A DNA stretch of 64,000 nt from an uncultured Fodinibius sp. (lineage in GTDB: Bacteria; Bacteroidota; Rhodothermia; Balneolales; Balneolaceae): assembly GCA_913056455.1 (NCBI GenBank), contig CAJXMJ010000003.1, positions 1 to 64,000 on the forward strand, given 5' to 3'. The translations under genes were made by a program, and so were the position numbers. Positions 7,952-17,930 of the stretch are shown one piece after another. How positions within the stretch are numbered: the stretch's first letter is position 1; the number at the start of each line of letters is the position of its first letter. The notes beneath the pieces are model-generated. The model was not told the DNA's origin and did not search any database. It saw nothing but the letters and a program-made list of their open reading frames with translations.

Positions 7952-10561
7952 ATGGAAAAACAATTTGAATATCTCGTAAAGCTGGCCAAGAAATATCAAA
8001 CCTATGAGGAGGATGACCAGGCATTATTTGATGCTTTGCAAAGTCTGGATCGAGATAAGCTAAACAGTATTTATGAGGAATATGGTGATCCTAATTTGGG
8101 GTATGAGCCCGTCAACATGCTTCGCGCCGAGGTTGCAGGAAAATTGTTAAATGGTGATGAGTTCAATCCAGAGACTGTTGAAATAATAAAAGGAAGCATT
8201 ATTGATAAAAAAACGAGGGAACTTGAGTATTTGCCCCAAGAGCAGTTGGATACGATCGAATCTTCCACTAAAAAAACAGATGCTTTTTCAAACTGGAAAA
8301 GATATTGGTCTTTATTTCATACCTTTTTTTATCGAGATGCTGTAAAAGAAACAGTGCGTCAATATTTAAAACAGATCAGTAATGATTTAATTATAGAATT
8401 AGATTTACCTGATTACAAAGTCCATTTTGTAGATTTTAACGGTGTCAGAAATTTGGGTAGAGATTTTTGCTGGTTAGCATTGTATCCCGCAAGTAAAGAA
8501 TCACACAAAGAAGCCTACCAATTTTTTATCAGGTTCAGCAGTGAGCCCAAGGCTGGATTAATGGCTGGTAGGACCTTAAAAGATTCATTAGATGAGGGTC
8601 AGCCAGAAGAAAAATTGGAAAATGTATCGTCTTATGCAGGAATAGTAGAGATACATCGTGAGTTAAAAGAAGAGATATTACAGCGTAATCAAGGTCCTCG
8701 TAATTATTTTAAATTTAGTCCAGGATCTCAGGCCATAGATTGGGATTGGTTTAAAGAAGAAGAAAGGATTGGGGTGGGATATAAGGATCTTGGAATGGGG
8801 GATATTTCCGATGCCAAGAGCAGGCAGGAACTCAACGAAAAGGCTGGGCTACCCACTGATAGTGAATCCAATCAAACTTGGAATACTTGGTTGTTTAAAA
8901 CGGCTAAAATAGGGGATGTTGTATTTGCCAATCAGGGTGTAAATAAAGTATTAGGGATTGGTATTATTACCGGTGAATATGAATATCATGAAGGGGATAA
9001 ATATCCCCATCAACGCAAGATGAAATGGCTTACGACTAAAGTTTATGAGTATAAGTCAGAAACCTATCAGAACTATACCAATCTGTTCCGGCCAGACACA
9101 TTCAGTCCAACTAAAACGTGGCAGTTCATTTTTAATGAGTATGTGCGTCTCTATCCTGAGTTGTCAGAAGTTTTTGATAAGCATGACTTGGACTATAGTA
9201 CAGTTGATGCTACGACCCAAGACATAGATTCTGAAATTGATGAGCAAACAGAGACTAATTATTGGTGGCTAAATGCCAATCCATCTATATGGAGCCTTAG
9301 CGATCAGAAAGTGGGAGACCGGCAAACTTATACGTCTCGTAACGAGAAGGGAAATAAACGAAGGATCTATAAGTATTTTGAGTCGGTCCAGCCTGGGGAT
9401 TTAATAATTGGATATGAGAGCAGCCCTTCAAAGCAGATTCGGGCTATCATGCAGATTACCGAAGAGCTGCATCAATCCGAAGATGAAGGGGAAGTTATTG
9501 AGTTTGAGGTTATTGAAAAACTTGAAGTACCGGTAAGCTGGAATGAGTTAAAGAGTGATCCCAGCCTCAAAGACTGTGAGGTGTTTATCAACAATCAGGG
9601 CAGCCTTTTTTCCCTGACCGAAGAGGAGTATGATATTATTCGGGCAACGATTGATCAAAAGAATATATCCGAAGAGCGAAAGTTGGAAAGCAGTACCCGG
9701 AAGCCGTACGATTTTGATGAAGATCCAGATAAACCCTTTTTGTCCAGAAGTAAGTTTGATGAGATTATCTCAATCCTACAACGCAAGAAGAACATTATCT
9801 TGCAGGGGCCTCCCGGAGTGGGTAAAACGTTTATCGCTCGGAAACTGGCTTATCAAATTATGGGATATGAAAACGATTCCCAGATTGAGGTTGTACAGTT
9901 TCATCAATCTTATAGCTATGAAGATTTTATCCAGGGACTCCGCATAACCGAAAGTGGTACGAATCTTCGCAATGGCATCTTTTATGAGTTTTGCCAAAAA
10001 GCACATACCCACAAAGAACGGGATTTCTTCATTATCATTGATGAGATTAATCGGGGTAATTTGAGTAAGATTTTTGGTGAGCTACTGATGCTTATTGAAG
10101 CTGATAAAAGAGATCCTAAATTTGCCACTAAGCTTACTTATGCTGAAGATGAAGAAGATACCTTCTACGTTCCCCCCAACCTGCACCTCATAGGGACCAT
10201 GAATACCGCGGACCGTTCGCTATCTATTATTGATTATGCTCTACGCCGCCGTTTTGCTTTCATAAGCTTAGAACCAAAATTTGAAGACAATTTTTTGGCT
10301 TTCCTTGATAGTCAGGGTATTTCCCAATCATTGAGCGGCCATATCCAGTCATCCATTAAAAAAGTAAATAAGGTTATTAAACAAGATCTGAATGAGGGAT
10401 TTCGGATCGGTCATAGTTACTTTTGTACATTCGAAAACAATCAAAGTGAGGATAAGTGGTATCAGGAAACCATTGAGTATGAGATTAAACCCTTACTTGA
10501 AGAGATCTGGTTTGATAACTCCGATCAGGTAAAAAAGATGTATGAAAAACTAAGCCGCTAA
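7952..10561 (+). CDS. mcrB: McrB-type AAA+ GTPase with EVE-like reader domains
   Basis: 869 residues. The last 270 form an McrB AAA+ motor: Walker A GPPGVGKT at 619-626, Walker B FIIIDEINRGNLSKIFGEL, and the McrB signature MNTADRSLSIIDYALRRRFA. The middle has two candidate modified-base readers: FSPGSQAIDWDWF with ARxGDVVF-like features (about 250-370) and an EVE-like domain starting NYWWLNANPSIWSL (about 430-530). The first 230 residues are not recognised. With McrC it should form a type IV restriction complex that recognises modified cytosines, translocates on GTP and triggers cutting. It is longer than the E. coli protein (about 460) because of the extra N-terminal modules. Confidence 0.92.
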   Translation: MEKQFEYLVKLAKKYQTYEEDDQALFDALQSLDRDKLNSIYEEYGDPNLGYEPVNMLRAEVAGKLLNGDEFNPETVEIIKGSIIDKKTRELEYLPQEQLDTIESSTKKTDAFSNWKRYWSLFHTFFYRDAVKETVRQYLKQISNDLIIELDLPDYKVHFVDFNGVRNLGRDFCWLALYPASKESHKEAYQFFIRFSSEPKAGLMAGRTLKDSLDEGQPEEKLENVSSYAGIVEIHRELKEEILQRNQGPRNYFKFSPGSQAIDWDWFKEEERIGVGYKDLGMGDISDAKSRQELNEKAGLPTDSESNQTWNTWLFKTAKIGDVVFANQGVNKVLGIGIITGEYEYHEGDKYPHQRKMKWLTTKVYEYKSETYQNYTNLFRPDTFSPTKTWQFIFNEYVRLYPELSEVFDKHDLDYSTVDATTQDIDSEIDEQTETNYWWLNANPSIWSLSDQKVGDRQTYTSRNEKGNKRRIYKYFESVQPGDLIIGYESSPSKQIRAIMQITEELHQSEDEGEVIEFEVIEKLEVPVSWNELKSDPSLKDCEVFINNQGSLFSLTEEEYDIIRATIDQKNISEERKLESSTRKPYDFDEDPDKPFLSRSKFDEIISILQRKKNIILQGPPGVGKTFIARKLAYQIMGYENDSQIEVVQFHQSYSYEDFIQGLRITESGTNLRNGIFYEFCQKAHTHKERDFFIIIDEINRGNLSKIFGELLMLIEADKRDPKFATKLTYAEDEEDTFYVPPNLHLIGTMNTADRSLSIIDYALRRRFAFISLEPKFEDNFLAFLDSQGISQSLSGHIQSSIKKVNKVIKQDLNEGFRIGHSYFCTFENNQSEDKWYQETIEYEIKPLLEEIWFDNSDQVKKMYEKLSR

Positions 10562-10565
10562 CTAC

Positions 10566-11594
10566 ATGCAGATACCTGTTGAAAACATATATTTTTTGCT
10601 CTGCTATGCCTGGGACAAGCTTGAGGAAAAGGATCGGGTTAATGTTTCTACTGATGGTACAAATGATCTTCTCGAATTACTTTCCCAGGTGTTAATTAAT
10701 GGATCCCGCATTCTTCTGAAGCGCGGGCTGGAACATGATTATGTGGCAGTTACCGAGGAAAATGTTGGGGTAAAAGGAAAATTGGAAGTTAGCAAATCTG
10801 TTAAACAAAATTCCTTCCAACGGCTGCGCGCCGTATGTAGCTATGATGAGTATTCGGCTGATATACTGCATAACCAGATACTTTATACAACCTTATTTAA
10901 GCTGTTGTATGCTGCTGATCTGGATGAAAGGATAAGAGATAATATCCGAAAGGTTCTACGGCGGTTCCCTCGGATCCAGATTTTAGATCTTAGTCCATTT
11001 GTGTTTGACCAAATAAAGATCCACAGGAATAATCGGTTCTATGAGTTTTTACTGAACGTCTGCCAGCTTATCTATGAAAATCAGTTGCCCAACGAAGAAG
11101 AGGGTACCTGGACCTTTTCTGATGTTACCCGTGATGAAAAGAAGATGGCTACGCTATTCGAAAAGTTTGTACTGAACTTCTATAAAGTTGAACATCCTGA
11201 GTGGGATGTCAGCGGAGAGTATATCTATTGGAGCTTCGATTCCGATGATGATACTAACCTGGAGTTCCTCCCAAGAATGGAAACCGACATTACTTTACGG
11301 AAGCCAGATGAAAAGATCATCATAGATACGAAGTATTATCAAGAGACGATGCAAAACAGTTATGAAACTGATAAGGTAAAGTCTGGAAATCTCTATCAAC
11401 TGTATAGCTACTTGATGCATCAAGAGAATGGTACTCCACGTAATTTTAAGACCAAAGGGATGCTATTGTATCCTACGATTTCAGAAGAATATAATCTGAA
11501 GTATCGATATAAAGATCATCCAATTGAGATTCGGACGGTTAATCTCAATCAGCACTGGGAGGGAATCAAGGAGCGGTTGATGGCTATTATTTAA
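10566..11594 (+). CDS. mcrC: McrC nuclease subunit of type IV restriction
   Basis: 342 residues, starting 4 bp after the mcrB stop. The opening IPVENIYFLLCYAWDKLEE and KGKLEVSKSVK are typical of McrC. The C-terminal PD-(D/E)XK nuclease site is intact: Asp241 in METDITL, then Asp254-Thr-Lys256 in IIDTKYY, and NLYQLYSYL as the closing helix. It supplies DNA cleavage to the McrB ring. No terminator is obvious; the attachment-site region follows. Confidence 0.92.
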   Translation: MQIPVENIYFLLCYAWDKLEEKDRVNVSTDGTNDLLELLSQVLINGSRILLKRGLEHDYVAVTEENVGVKGKLEVSKSVKQNSFQRLRAVCSYDEYSADILHNQILYTTLFKLLYAADLDERIRDNIRKVLRRFPRIQILDLSPFVFDQIKIHRNNRFYEFLLNVCQLIYENQLPNEEEGTWTFSDVTRDEKKMATLFEKFVLNFYKVEHPEWDVSGEYIYWSFDSDDDTNLEFLPRMETDITLRKPDEKIIIDTKYYQETMQNSYETDKVKSGNLYQLYSYLMHQENGTPRNFKTKGMLLYPTISEEYNLKYRYKDHPIEIRTVNLNQHWEGIKERLMAII

Positions 11595-11743
11595 ATAAAC
11601 TTTATCAATTTCAGGCAATCGTGATGACCTTCCATCTGGATCATATAGGAGCTAAATAATAATGATTAGAGGTAGTACACAGTATTATAGGACCCAAGTG
11701 TGACCCAAATCCAAATCTCAACTCATTATTAATCAAAACAAAA

Positions 11744-11784
11744 AAGCCTCTGAATAGGTGTAAGTTGTTGCTATTCAAAGGCTT
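11744..11784 (-). terminator. terminator of the former tRNA-Arg(ACG) gene
   Basis: Read on the minus strand, a 14-base stem (11771-11784 with 11744-11757, one mismatch) is followed by a run of T. It lies just beyond the 3' end of the tRNA fragment, so the native end of that gene was kept. Confidence 0.75.
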
Positions 11785-11793
11785 AGTAGAGAG

Positions 11794-11838
11794 TACGCCT
11801 GAGAGGATTCGAACCCCTAACCTCCTGATCCGTAATCA
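11794..11838 (-). pseudogene. 3' half of tRNA-Arg(ACG), attachment-site scar
   Basis: On the minus strand the sequence carries the anticodon loop TTACGGA (anticodon ACG), the right half of the anticodon stem TCAGG, a variable loop, a full T arm (GGGGTTCGAATCCTC) and the 3' acceptor strand CAGGCGT. The 5' half of the tRNA is absent: bases before the anticodon loop belong to the repeat described next. A break inside the anticodon loop is the usual result of tyrosine-integrase insertion into a tRNA gene. Confidence 0.75.
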
Positions 11839-11940
11839 ATGTGAGATATTGCTGTGCGTGGCACAGGCCGCGATTTTGGGGTTTCATGTAGTACTATTTG
11901 TAGTACCGAAGGGGAACTGGGGGAAATGGTTTCCCGAAAA
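11822..11940. repeat. attachment-site-like repeat, copy A
   Basis: It begins in the tRNA anticodon arm and runs about 119 bp. It contains GATATTGCTGTGCGTG, the direct pair GTAGTAC-TATTT-GTAGTAC and the palindrome GGGAAATGGTTTCCC. A diverged copy in the same orientation is at 26507-26624. Short paired motifs next to a tRNA core look like integrase core and arm sites. No integrase gene is present in the window. Confidence 0.65.
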
Positions 11941-12063
11941 TTATCCTGTGTTTATATGGCTGATTTACATTGCAAACGAATCTATTATTGTAGAAAATAT
12001 GGTAATCCTATCAGAAGTTGTTAGTTCGACAAGGAAGAGTATTCTAATTAAAGCGTATCTATT

Positions 12064-15000
12064 TTACGCATTATTTGCAGGAGGAATATCTGTAATAAAT
12101 GCATTACTTGAACCTTTTACATCTGCCTTTGTAAAGGTTAGTACGAAGTGGGTCCCTTCGCCTTTAGATTCATAGTTATATTTACCGTCTAATTGCTGAG
12201 ACAATGTGTTAATTAATTGAAGTCCCAACGAATCGGTATTCTGGGAGGCCTGAAAATCCGGTGGAAGCCCCTTTCCATTATCTGATATTCGAAGTGTGAC
12301 AATGCTATGTGCTTTTTTTATTTCCAGCTGAAGGGTTCCTTGGTCTTTATCGTCAAAGGCATGTTTGAAGACGTTCGTAACAACTTCATTAATAATAAGG
12401 GAAACCGGTACGGCTTGGTTGATATTCAGATTAATCTCCTCTAACTCATATGAAATATCTTAATCAATCTTGGGTTGAAACGTTTTAGCAATATTGGTTA
12501 CTAGTTTTCTAATATTTGTGCCGAATTCTACGCTTGAAAGACTTTTTGATTGATAGAGCAGTTCGTGGATTGTTCCCATAGTTTGAACACGGCTGACGCT
12601 GTCCGTTAATTTTTGCCTGAGCGTTGGGTCATCTTCATCAAAGGCCTGGAGTTGCATCATACTTGAGACCACGGCCAAATTGTTTTTCACTCGGTGATGT
12701 ATTTCGGCCAGGAGCGTGTCTTTTTCTTTAAGGGAATCTTGCAACGCCCGCTCATGCTGTTTTTGTTCTGTAATATCAGTCAATGTGCCGCGCACTATGA
12801 CTCCTTGTCCCCGTTCATCTCGTTCAATGACACGTCCGGTTACCGATAACCAATGTATTGAATCGTCGGGATACACTACACGGAAGTCAAAGCTATAATC
12901 ATCAGGCCCGCCCGGGGCTACAGCATTCTGAATGAAGGAATGAGAATACTCCCGGTCGTCGGGATGTGTGGAATTTAGAAATGTATTGATATCCCATTTG
13001 TCTTGCCAGTCAAGTCCATATAACTGGTCGTGATTCTTGGAGCGGCTCATGGAATTCGTATTGAAATCATATTCCCAAACGGCAATATCTGCCTGCTCGG
13101 TGGCCAGGCGCAACCGCTCCTCGCTTTCAGCTAATTTCATTTCATACCGCTTGCGATCGGTAATGTCCAAAAACGTGACAGCGCACTGTTTCGGACCAGC
13201 CGGAAAAGCAGAAATATTATAATAATTTCCTAATAGTTCCGAGCCTTCTTCAAACTGAATTGTGTTGCCGGTAAGTGCAACCTTTGCATACCTTCCAATC
13301 CAATCGGCTTCATCCTTTTCGATGCCTGGTAACACCGTTGTAAGGCGCTTGTCAATGGCATCTTTTAAGCTCAACCCGGTAGTTTTGGCAAAAGCGTTAT
13401 TGGCAGCAAGTATAAGAAGGTCAACCGGGTTGCCATCTTCGTTTAGAACCGCTTCAAAAAGCACGAACCCGGTATTCATGTTTTCGAATAGCATACGGTA
13501 CCGAGCTTCACTTTCCTCGGCTTTGTTTTGAGCTTTTATTAACTCCTGTTCTCTTGTTTTTATTTCGTCGATGTCTTGGAATACCCCATAAAGTCGCCGG
13601 CATTTTCCATCGATTATTTCCGGCTCTCCTTTCGAACGAACCCATCGTTCATTGTCATTGGCGGTCACGATCTGTAATTCCTTGTCCCAGGACGTCCCGT
13701 TTTCAATAGCTTGTTTAACCGCTTCTTTGATGGCTGTTCGACTTTCTCCTTCCTTGTAAAAATTGAGGGCTGTTTCGAAGTCCGGCTCAAAATCCGGGCC
13801 AACCTCGTGTAGCTCGTTGGTCATGGGGGACCAATACAAGGCCTCTTCTTCCAAGTCTAATTCCCACGCTCCGATGTGGGCCATACTATATGCTTGCTTA
13901 AGGAGTTGTTCCAGTTCTCGTTGCTCTGTCACGTCCCTTAGGGCGCCGATCATGCGAATGGCATCACCGTCTTCATTGCGAATGATATATCCATTTTCGA
14001 CGACAATTGCATACTCGCCATCGGCTTTCTTAAATCGGTATTCGTGTTTCCAATGATTTTTGGAGGGATCTTTTAGGACCCGATCAAACGATTCCTGAAC
14101 TTCAGTATGATCCTCTGGATGTATAAACTGGGTATAATCCTCCAAAGAATAGGTGTTTACGCCGGCGTCATGACCAAATATATCGTTGAACGCTTCCCCC
14201 AGGTAAAGCTCGTCACTGGTGATATCCCAGTCGTAAACCGCATCATTGGTAGCTTTTGTGGCATAGTGGTAACGCTCCAAGCTTTCTTGCAGTTGCTCTT
14301 CGTATCGTTTTTGCTCGGTTATATCCGTTAAAGAGCCGACGATAGCAGTTGTTTTTCCATCTTCTACTACCGGAGCCTCATTGACGCGAACCCAAATTTT
14401 ATCACCGGTTTTCTTTTCCAGCTGTAATTCATAAGGGGGTTGTGGCTGGCCGGTTTTAATAGCGTTATCGGCATATTCCTTTCCCTTTTTATTAATAGGA
14501 TGATCGGTTAAAAATTCGGTCCATTGTTGTTTTGCCTCTTCAGGGGAACACCCCAAAAACTCCTCGGACTGCGGGCTTACGTAGGTAAGCACGTGATCAG
14601 GCCCATGGCGGTAAAATAGATTGGTGCTGTGGTCAACAATATCCTGGAGTTTTTGCTCGGTTTCTTTGCGCTCAGTAATATCTCGAAAAACTATGCTGGT
14701 TCGTCGTTCTCCTTGCATATTGGTGTATACAGACGTGCTGATTTCAACAGGAATTTTGCGGCCCGAGCGGTGAATGAAGGTCAGTTCCCCGGAGAACGCT
14801 CCGGTCTGGCTGCGTCTTTCAAGTGCCTCCTGAAGTTTCTCGTCCTTATAGACGAGCCCCTCCCGGCCTAATTCGATAATTTGATCCTCCGACATCCCCA
14901 AGATTTGGCATGCCGCTTGGTTGGTCCGGTAGATTCGGCCGTCGGGGCTGGTGAGCATGATTCCATCCAGGCTGTTTTCCAGCAGCAGTTGCAGTTCCTG

Positions 15001-15360
15001 TCGATACTGGATTTTGTTTGTCACATCCTGGATGGATACCAGTTTGTACTGGTGGTTATCATGGGAAATGGGATGCGAAAGCAGGCGGACAAACAGCAGG
15101 TCCCCGTTCTTTTTTTGATGCTTCCAGATGCCCGCATTATTAAAGGTGTCAATCTGTTTTGAAACCTCCTCTTTTAATGTTGGGACCTCGCCTTGGGGAT
15201 GGAGATCTGAAATACTTATTGATAGAAATTCGCTTTCAGCGTATTCATAAAGGTCACAAGCCGCCTCATTTACTTGCTTGATGGATAAGTCCGCCGGGTC
15301 ATAGATCCACATGGGGTTGGGATTCTCAGAAAATAAAAAATCAATATTTTGGATGTCCAT
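12064..15360 (-). pseudogene. multi-PAS histidine kinase split by an in-frame TAA
   Basis: From 15360 the frame encodes about seven to eight PAS/PAC domains, then a HisKA_2-type dimerisation domain with phospho-acceptor motif EIHHRVKNNLAV. It then meets TAA at 12460-12462 after FQPKID. The same frame continues to 12064 with the missing ATPase domain: N-box LIINEVVTNVFKHAF, G1 box DNGKGLPPDF and G2 box SLGLQLINTL. A CAA to TAA change (KIDQD to KID-stop) would explain it. The full kinase would have about 1098 residues, all PAS input and no membrane segment. The truncated 966-residue product lacks its ATP-binding domain and should be catalytically dead. No dedicated response regulator is adjacent. 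Confidence 0.85.
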
Positions 15361-15558
15361 TCTTTTATCATTACCCCTGAATACCAGCCCTAATCAAAAT
15401 GTGGAATTACCGTTCTATGTATATAAATAAATGATACGTGGAAATTATATAGCCTGCAAGTAGCATTTAATACAAGGAGTAAGAGATAGTAGGGAGGGCA
15501 AATACCTGGTTTAAAAATAGTGCAGGAAATTTATCGCCGAGTAATTTCTGGCTATCTA

Positions 15559-15771
15559 TCAACAGCATTTTTTATCTTGTTGCATCGGTGGACACGGGGT
15601 GTCTCCATAGCTGCAGAACACGCAGCAGTCTCCTTGTTTGGGCTTCAAGACTTCCCGGCACTCCGGACACTCCCAAAAATACTGGCAGGAGTCAGTCGGC
15701 ATGGTCTTGTTGGACTCGTACCCACAGTCAGGACACGTGATCGTGGATTGTAGTTTTACCTGATGATTCAT
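15559..15771 (-). CDS. GDCCVxC-domain small cysteine-rich protein
   Basis: 70 residues with zinc-ribbon pairs CPDCG and CPECR, the family motif GDCCVFCSYGDTPCPP and a terminal CC. GDCCVxC proteins are found with mercury and other thiophilic-metal resistance genes and probably bind metal or take part in thiol redox. The start overlaps the merR stop by 4 nt (ATGA), so both are made together. A second copy lies at 54462-54674 in the same arrangement with a different regulator. Confidence 0.85.
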   Translation of the reverse strand: MNHQVKLQSTITCPDCGYESNKTMPTDSCQYFWECPECREVLKPKQGDCCVFCSYGDTPCPPMQQDKKCC

Positions 15772-16238
15772 CTTCTAAGTTGCCTTCCGGTTTCACTGTT
15801 GCCGTCCAAGGCTTCAAGAATCGGACAATCTCCGATAGGCCCATCTTCCGAACAGGAATCAATAAGATCAGCTAACGTCTCTTTGATCCGTTGTAGATCG
15901 TTAATCTTTTGGGCAACATCTTGGTACTTTTGCCGGGCCTCTTCCTTGATTTTTGAGCAAGATGTTTTTTCATCGACTCGTAATTCAAGTAGCTCTTTAA
16001 TCTCTGTGAGGGTAAAGCCTAACTGTTGGGCACGTTTGATGAATGTAATCTGATCAATATGTCGCTGGGTAAAGATCCGGTAGCCTGAGCGACGACGATC
16101 TGGTTGCGGAATGAGTTCCCGCTCCTCGTAGTACCGGATGGTCTCTTTGTTGACATCTGCCCGCCTGGCTACGTCACCAATTTTGTACGTGGTGATCCCG
16201 TCATATTTTTCCTCCATATCCTCAATCATAACAACCAA
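15768..16238 (-). CDS. merR: MerR-family metal-responsive regulator, Hg(II)-type
   Basis: 156 residues. The N-terminal winged helix-turn-helix is clear: YKIGDVARRADVNKETIRYY, then the SGYR turn and the FIKRAQQLGFTLTEIKELL dimer region. Three Cys in MerR-like positions, one in KTSCSKI and two in SCSEDGPIGDCPILEAL, fit the three-thiolate site of mercury MerR. It most likely represses and, with metal, activates the promoter at 16248-16274. No merA or merT is present; the partners are the GDCCVxC gene and the small gene upstream. Related thiophilic metals are possible inducers. Confidence 0.85.
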   Translation of the reverse strand: MVVMIEDMEEKYDGITTYKIGDVARRADVNKETIRYYEERELIPQPDRRRSGYRIFTQRHIDQITFIKRAQQLGFTLTEIKELLELRVDEKTSCSKIKEEARQKYQDVAQKINDLQRIKETLADLIDSCSEDGPIGDCPILEALDGNSETGRQLRR

Positions 16239-16247
16239 TAATTTGAA

Positions 16248-16274
16248 GCATCTGAGGTATTATACCCCAGATGC
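16248..16274. promoter_or_regulatory. MerR-type operator/promoter
   Basis: A 27-bp near-perfect palindrome. On the minus strand the arms are GCATCTGGGGTAT and ATACCTCAGATGC around a central A, with one mismatch. A TATAAT -10 hexamer lies at its centre. It is 10 bp before merR and just after the small Cys-rich gene. Dyads built over the promoter spacer are the rule for MerR proteins. Confidence 0.7.
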
Positions 16275-16284
16275 CTAATTACTC

Positions 16285-16431
16285 TTAATTTTTCTTGACC
16301 ATCGTTTTCCCACAGCAACAGGTCGGGTTTTGCGTCCCCGAGCAGTCGCTGGGTGCTCCTTTAGTTACGGTGACTTCGCAGCCGCAACGATCGTCGGGGC
16401 ACCGATAAACTTCTCCTTTTTTAAGTGGCAT
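16285..16431 (-). CDS. short metallothionein-like protein
   Basis: 48 residues with eight Cys: YRCPDDRCGCEVTVTKGAP, then a Cys in SDCSG, and PTCCCGKTM. The CGCEVTV...CCCGK layout resembles small bacterial metal-binding proteins found with metal resistance genes. It is encoded just upstream of merR on the same strand, and the MerR-type operator lies between the two genes. Too short for routine gene finding. Confidence 0.65.
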   Translation of the reverse strand: MPLKKGEVYRCPDDRCGCEVTVTKGAPSDCSGTQNPTCCCGKTMVKKN

Positions 16432-16603
16432 AACAATACCTCTTGTTTATTAGGGATTGCAATTCACCAGTAATATAAGGCCTGTACCATGGTCGAGAGT
16501 CAAATGGGTAAGCATGTTTGTTGAAATGAAATTAAACTTGATGAATCAAAACTCTATATTTCATTCAGAAACTATTGCTAATTACCTCCTGAGATAGTCG
16601 TAT

Positions 16604-17926
16604 ATGAAGAAGAATGTCCTGATCATAGATGATGAAGAGCGGTTCCGTGATCTTCTTGCCCGCGTAATTGGATTGGAAGGCTTTGAGGTCTTTCAAGCTA
16701 AAAACGTGCGAGAGGGATTTATTATACTTGAAAAGGAGCCGATTAGCGTAGTTGTCACAGATGTGAAACTACCGGATGGCAATGGATTAGAGGTACTGGA
16801 ACGTATTAAGAAGGAGTATCCGCTTATTGAGGTAATTGTTATTACGGCCTTCGGAACTATTCAGGATGGGGTGAATGCCATGAAGCAGGGAGCTTTTGAT
16901 TATATCACTAAGGGAGATGAAGACGATCACATCCACGTGGTTGTTGAACGAGCTGTGGAAAAAGCGCAGATGCAGTCTAAGCTCCAGCATTTGGAGCAGC
17001 GCATGGAAAGCCAATACAGTTTTGAAAACATCATCGGAGAATCTACCCCGATTATCGAGGCCAAAGAGATGGCGAAAAAGGTCGCCTCTTCTGAGATGAG
17101 TGTGCTGCTGCAGGGAGAAACAGGTACGGGGAAAGAACTTTTTGCACAGGCCATACACCAGGCCAGCGACAGAAAGAATGGTCCCTTTGTGGCACTCAAC
17201 TGTAGCGCGTTTCCCAAGGATTTGTTGGAGTCTGAACTGTTTGGTTACAAAAAAGGAGCGTTCACTGGTGCTGACCAATCAAAGAAAGGATTGATCGAAG
17301 AAGCGGATGGGGGAACCCTTTTTCTCGATGAGATTGGTGAAATGGCCCCTGGACTCCAGGCTAAACTCCTGCGCTTCTTGGAAAATAAAACCTTTACCAA
17401 GTTGGGCGACACCAAGCAGCAATCCGTTGATATTCGTGTTGTCGCGGCAACGAATAAAAACCTAAAGCAGGAAGCCGAACACGGAGCTTTTCGTGATGAC
17501 CTATACTACCGGCTTGCGGGTTTCACTATTGAGATCCCGCCACTGCGGGAACGCAAAGAGGATATCCCCATGCTGGCCAGTTTCTTCCTGCAACGGGTCA
17601 ATAATCGCGTTCGGCAGATTGATGATCAAACACTGAACCTGCTAAAAGACTATCCGTGGAAAGGAAATATCCGGGAGCTAAAAAATATTATCGAGCGGGC
17701 AGCCGTATTAGCCGATGGGGATCGCATTACAGCGGACTTGCTGCCAACGGAGTTACGCCAGAATCACGGAGCAGATATCACTGTGTCAAGTACGTTGGAT
17801 GAGGTCGAGAGAGCGCACATACAGCGCGTATTGAATGAGGTGGACGGGAACAAGACCCAAGCTGCCCAGATATTGGGGATTGGAACCAGCACGCTGTACC
17901 GAAAAATCGAAGAATATGACCTGTAA
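16604..17926 (+). CDS. NtrC-family sigma-54 response regulator
   Basis: 440 residues. Receiver domain 1-120 has the DDEE acid pocket and phospho-acceptor Asp53 in VTDVKLPDG. The AAA+ domain has Walker A GETGTGKE and the sigma-54 contact loop GAFTGA at 218-223. The Fis-type helix-turn-helix at the end reads GNKTQAAQILGIGTSTLYRK. It should activate sigma-54 promoters when phosphorylated. The partner kinase begins 177 bp downstream, and two palindromes plus a sigma-54-like promoter lie in the gap. It stands at the head of a K+ uptake cluster. Confidence 0.93.
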   Translation: MKKNVLIIDDEERFRDLLARVIGLEGFEVFQAKNVREGFIILEKEPISVVVTDVKLPDGNGLEVLERIKKEYPLIEVIVITAFGTIQDGVNAMKQGAFDYITKGDEDDHIHVVVERAVEKAQMQSKLQHLEQRMESQYSFENIIGESTPIIEAKEMAKKVASSEMSVLLQGETGTGKELFAQAIHQASDRKNGPFVALNCSAFPKDLLESELFGYKKGAFTGADQSKKGLIEEADGGTLFLDEIGEMAPGLQAKLLRFLENKTFTKLGDTKQQSVDIRVVAATNKNLKQEAEHGAFRDDLYYRLAGFTIEIPPLRERKEDIPMLASFFLQRVNNRVRQIDDQTLNLLKDYPWKGNIRELKNIIERAAVLADGDRITADLLPTELRQNHGADITVSSTLDEVERAHIQRVLNEVDGNKTQAAQILGIGTSTLYRKIEEYDL

Positions 17927-17930
17927 GCTC

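Noticed and set aside
11765-12175. 136-codon plus-strand frame after mcrC
   Set aside because: It runs through the antisense of the tRNA half, the att-like repeat and the end of the kinase; its sequence has no protein-like conservation.
16787-17278. 163-codon minus-strand frame inside the NtrC-type regulator gene
   Set aside because: Antisense shadow; the plus-strand protein is unambiguous.
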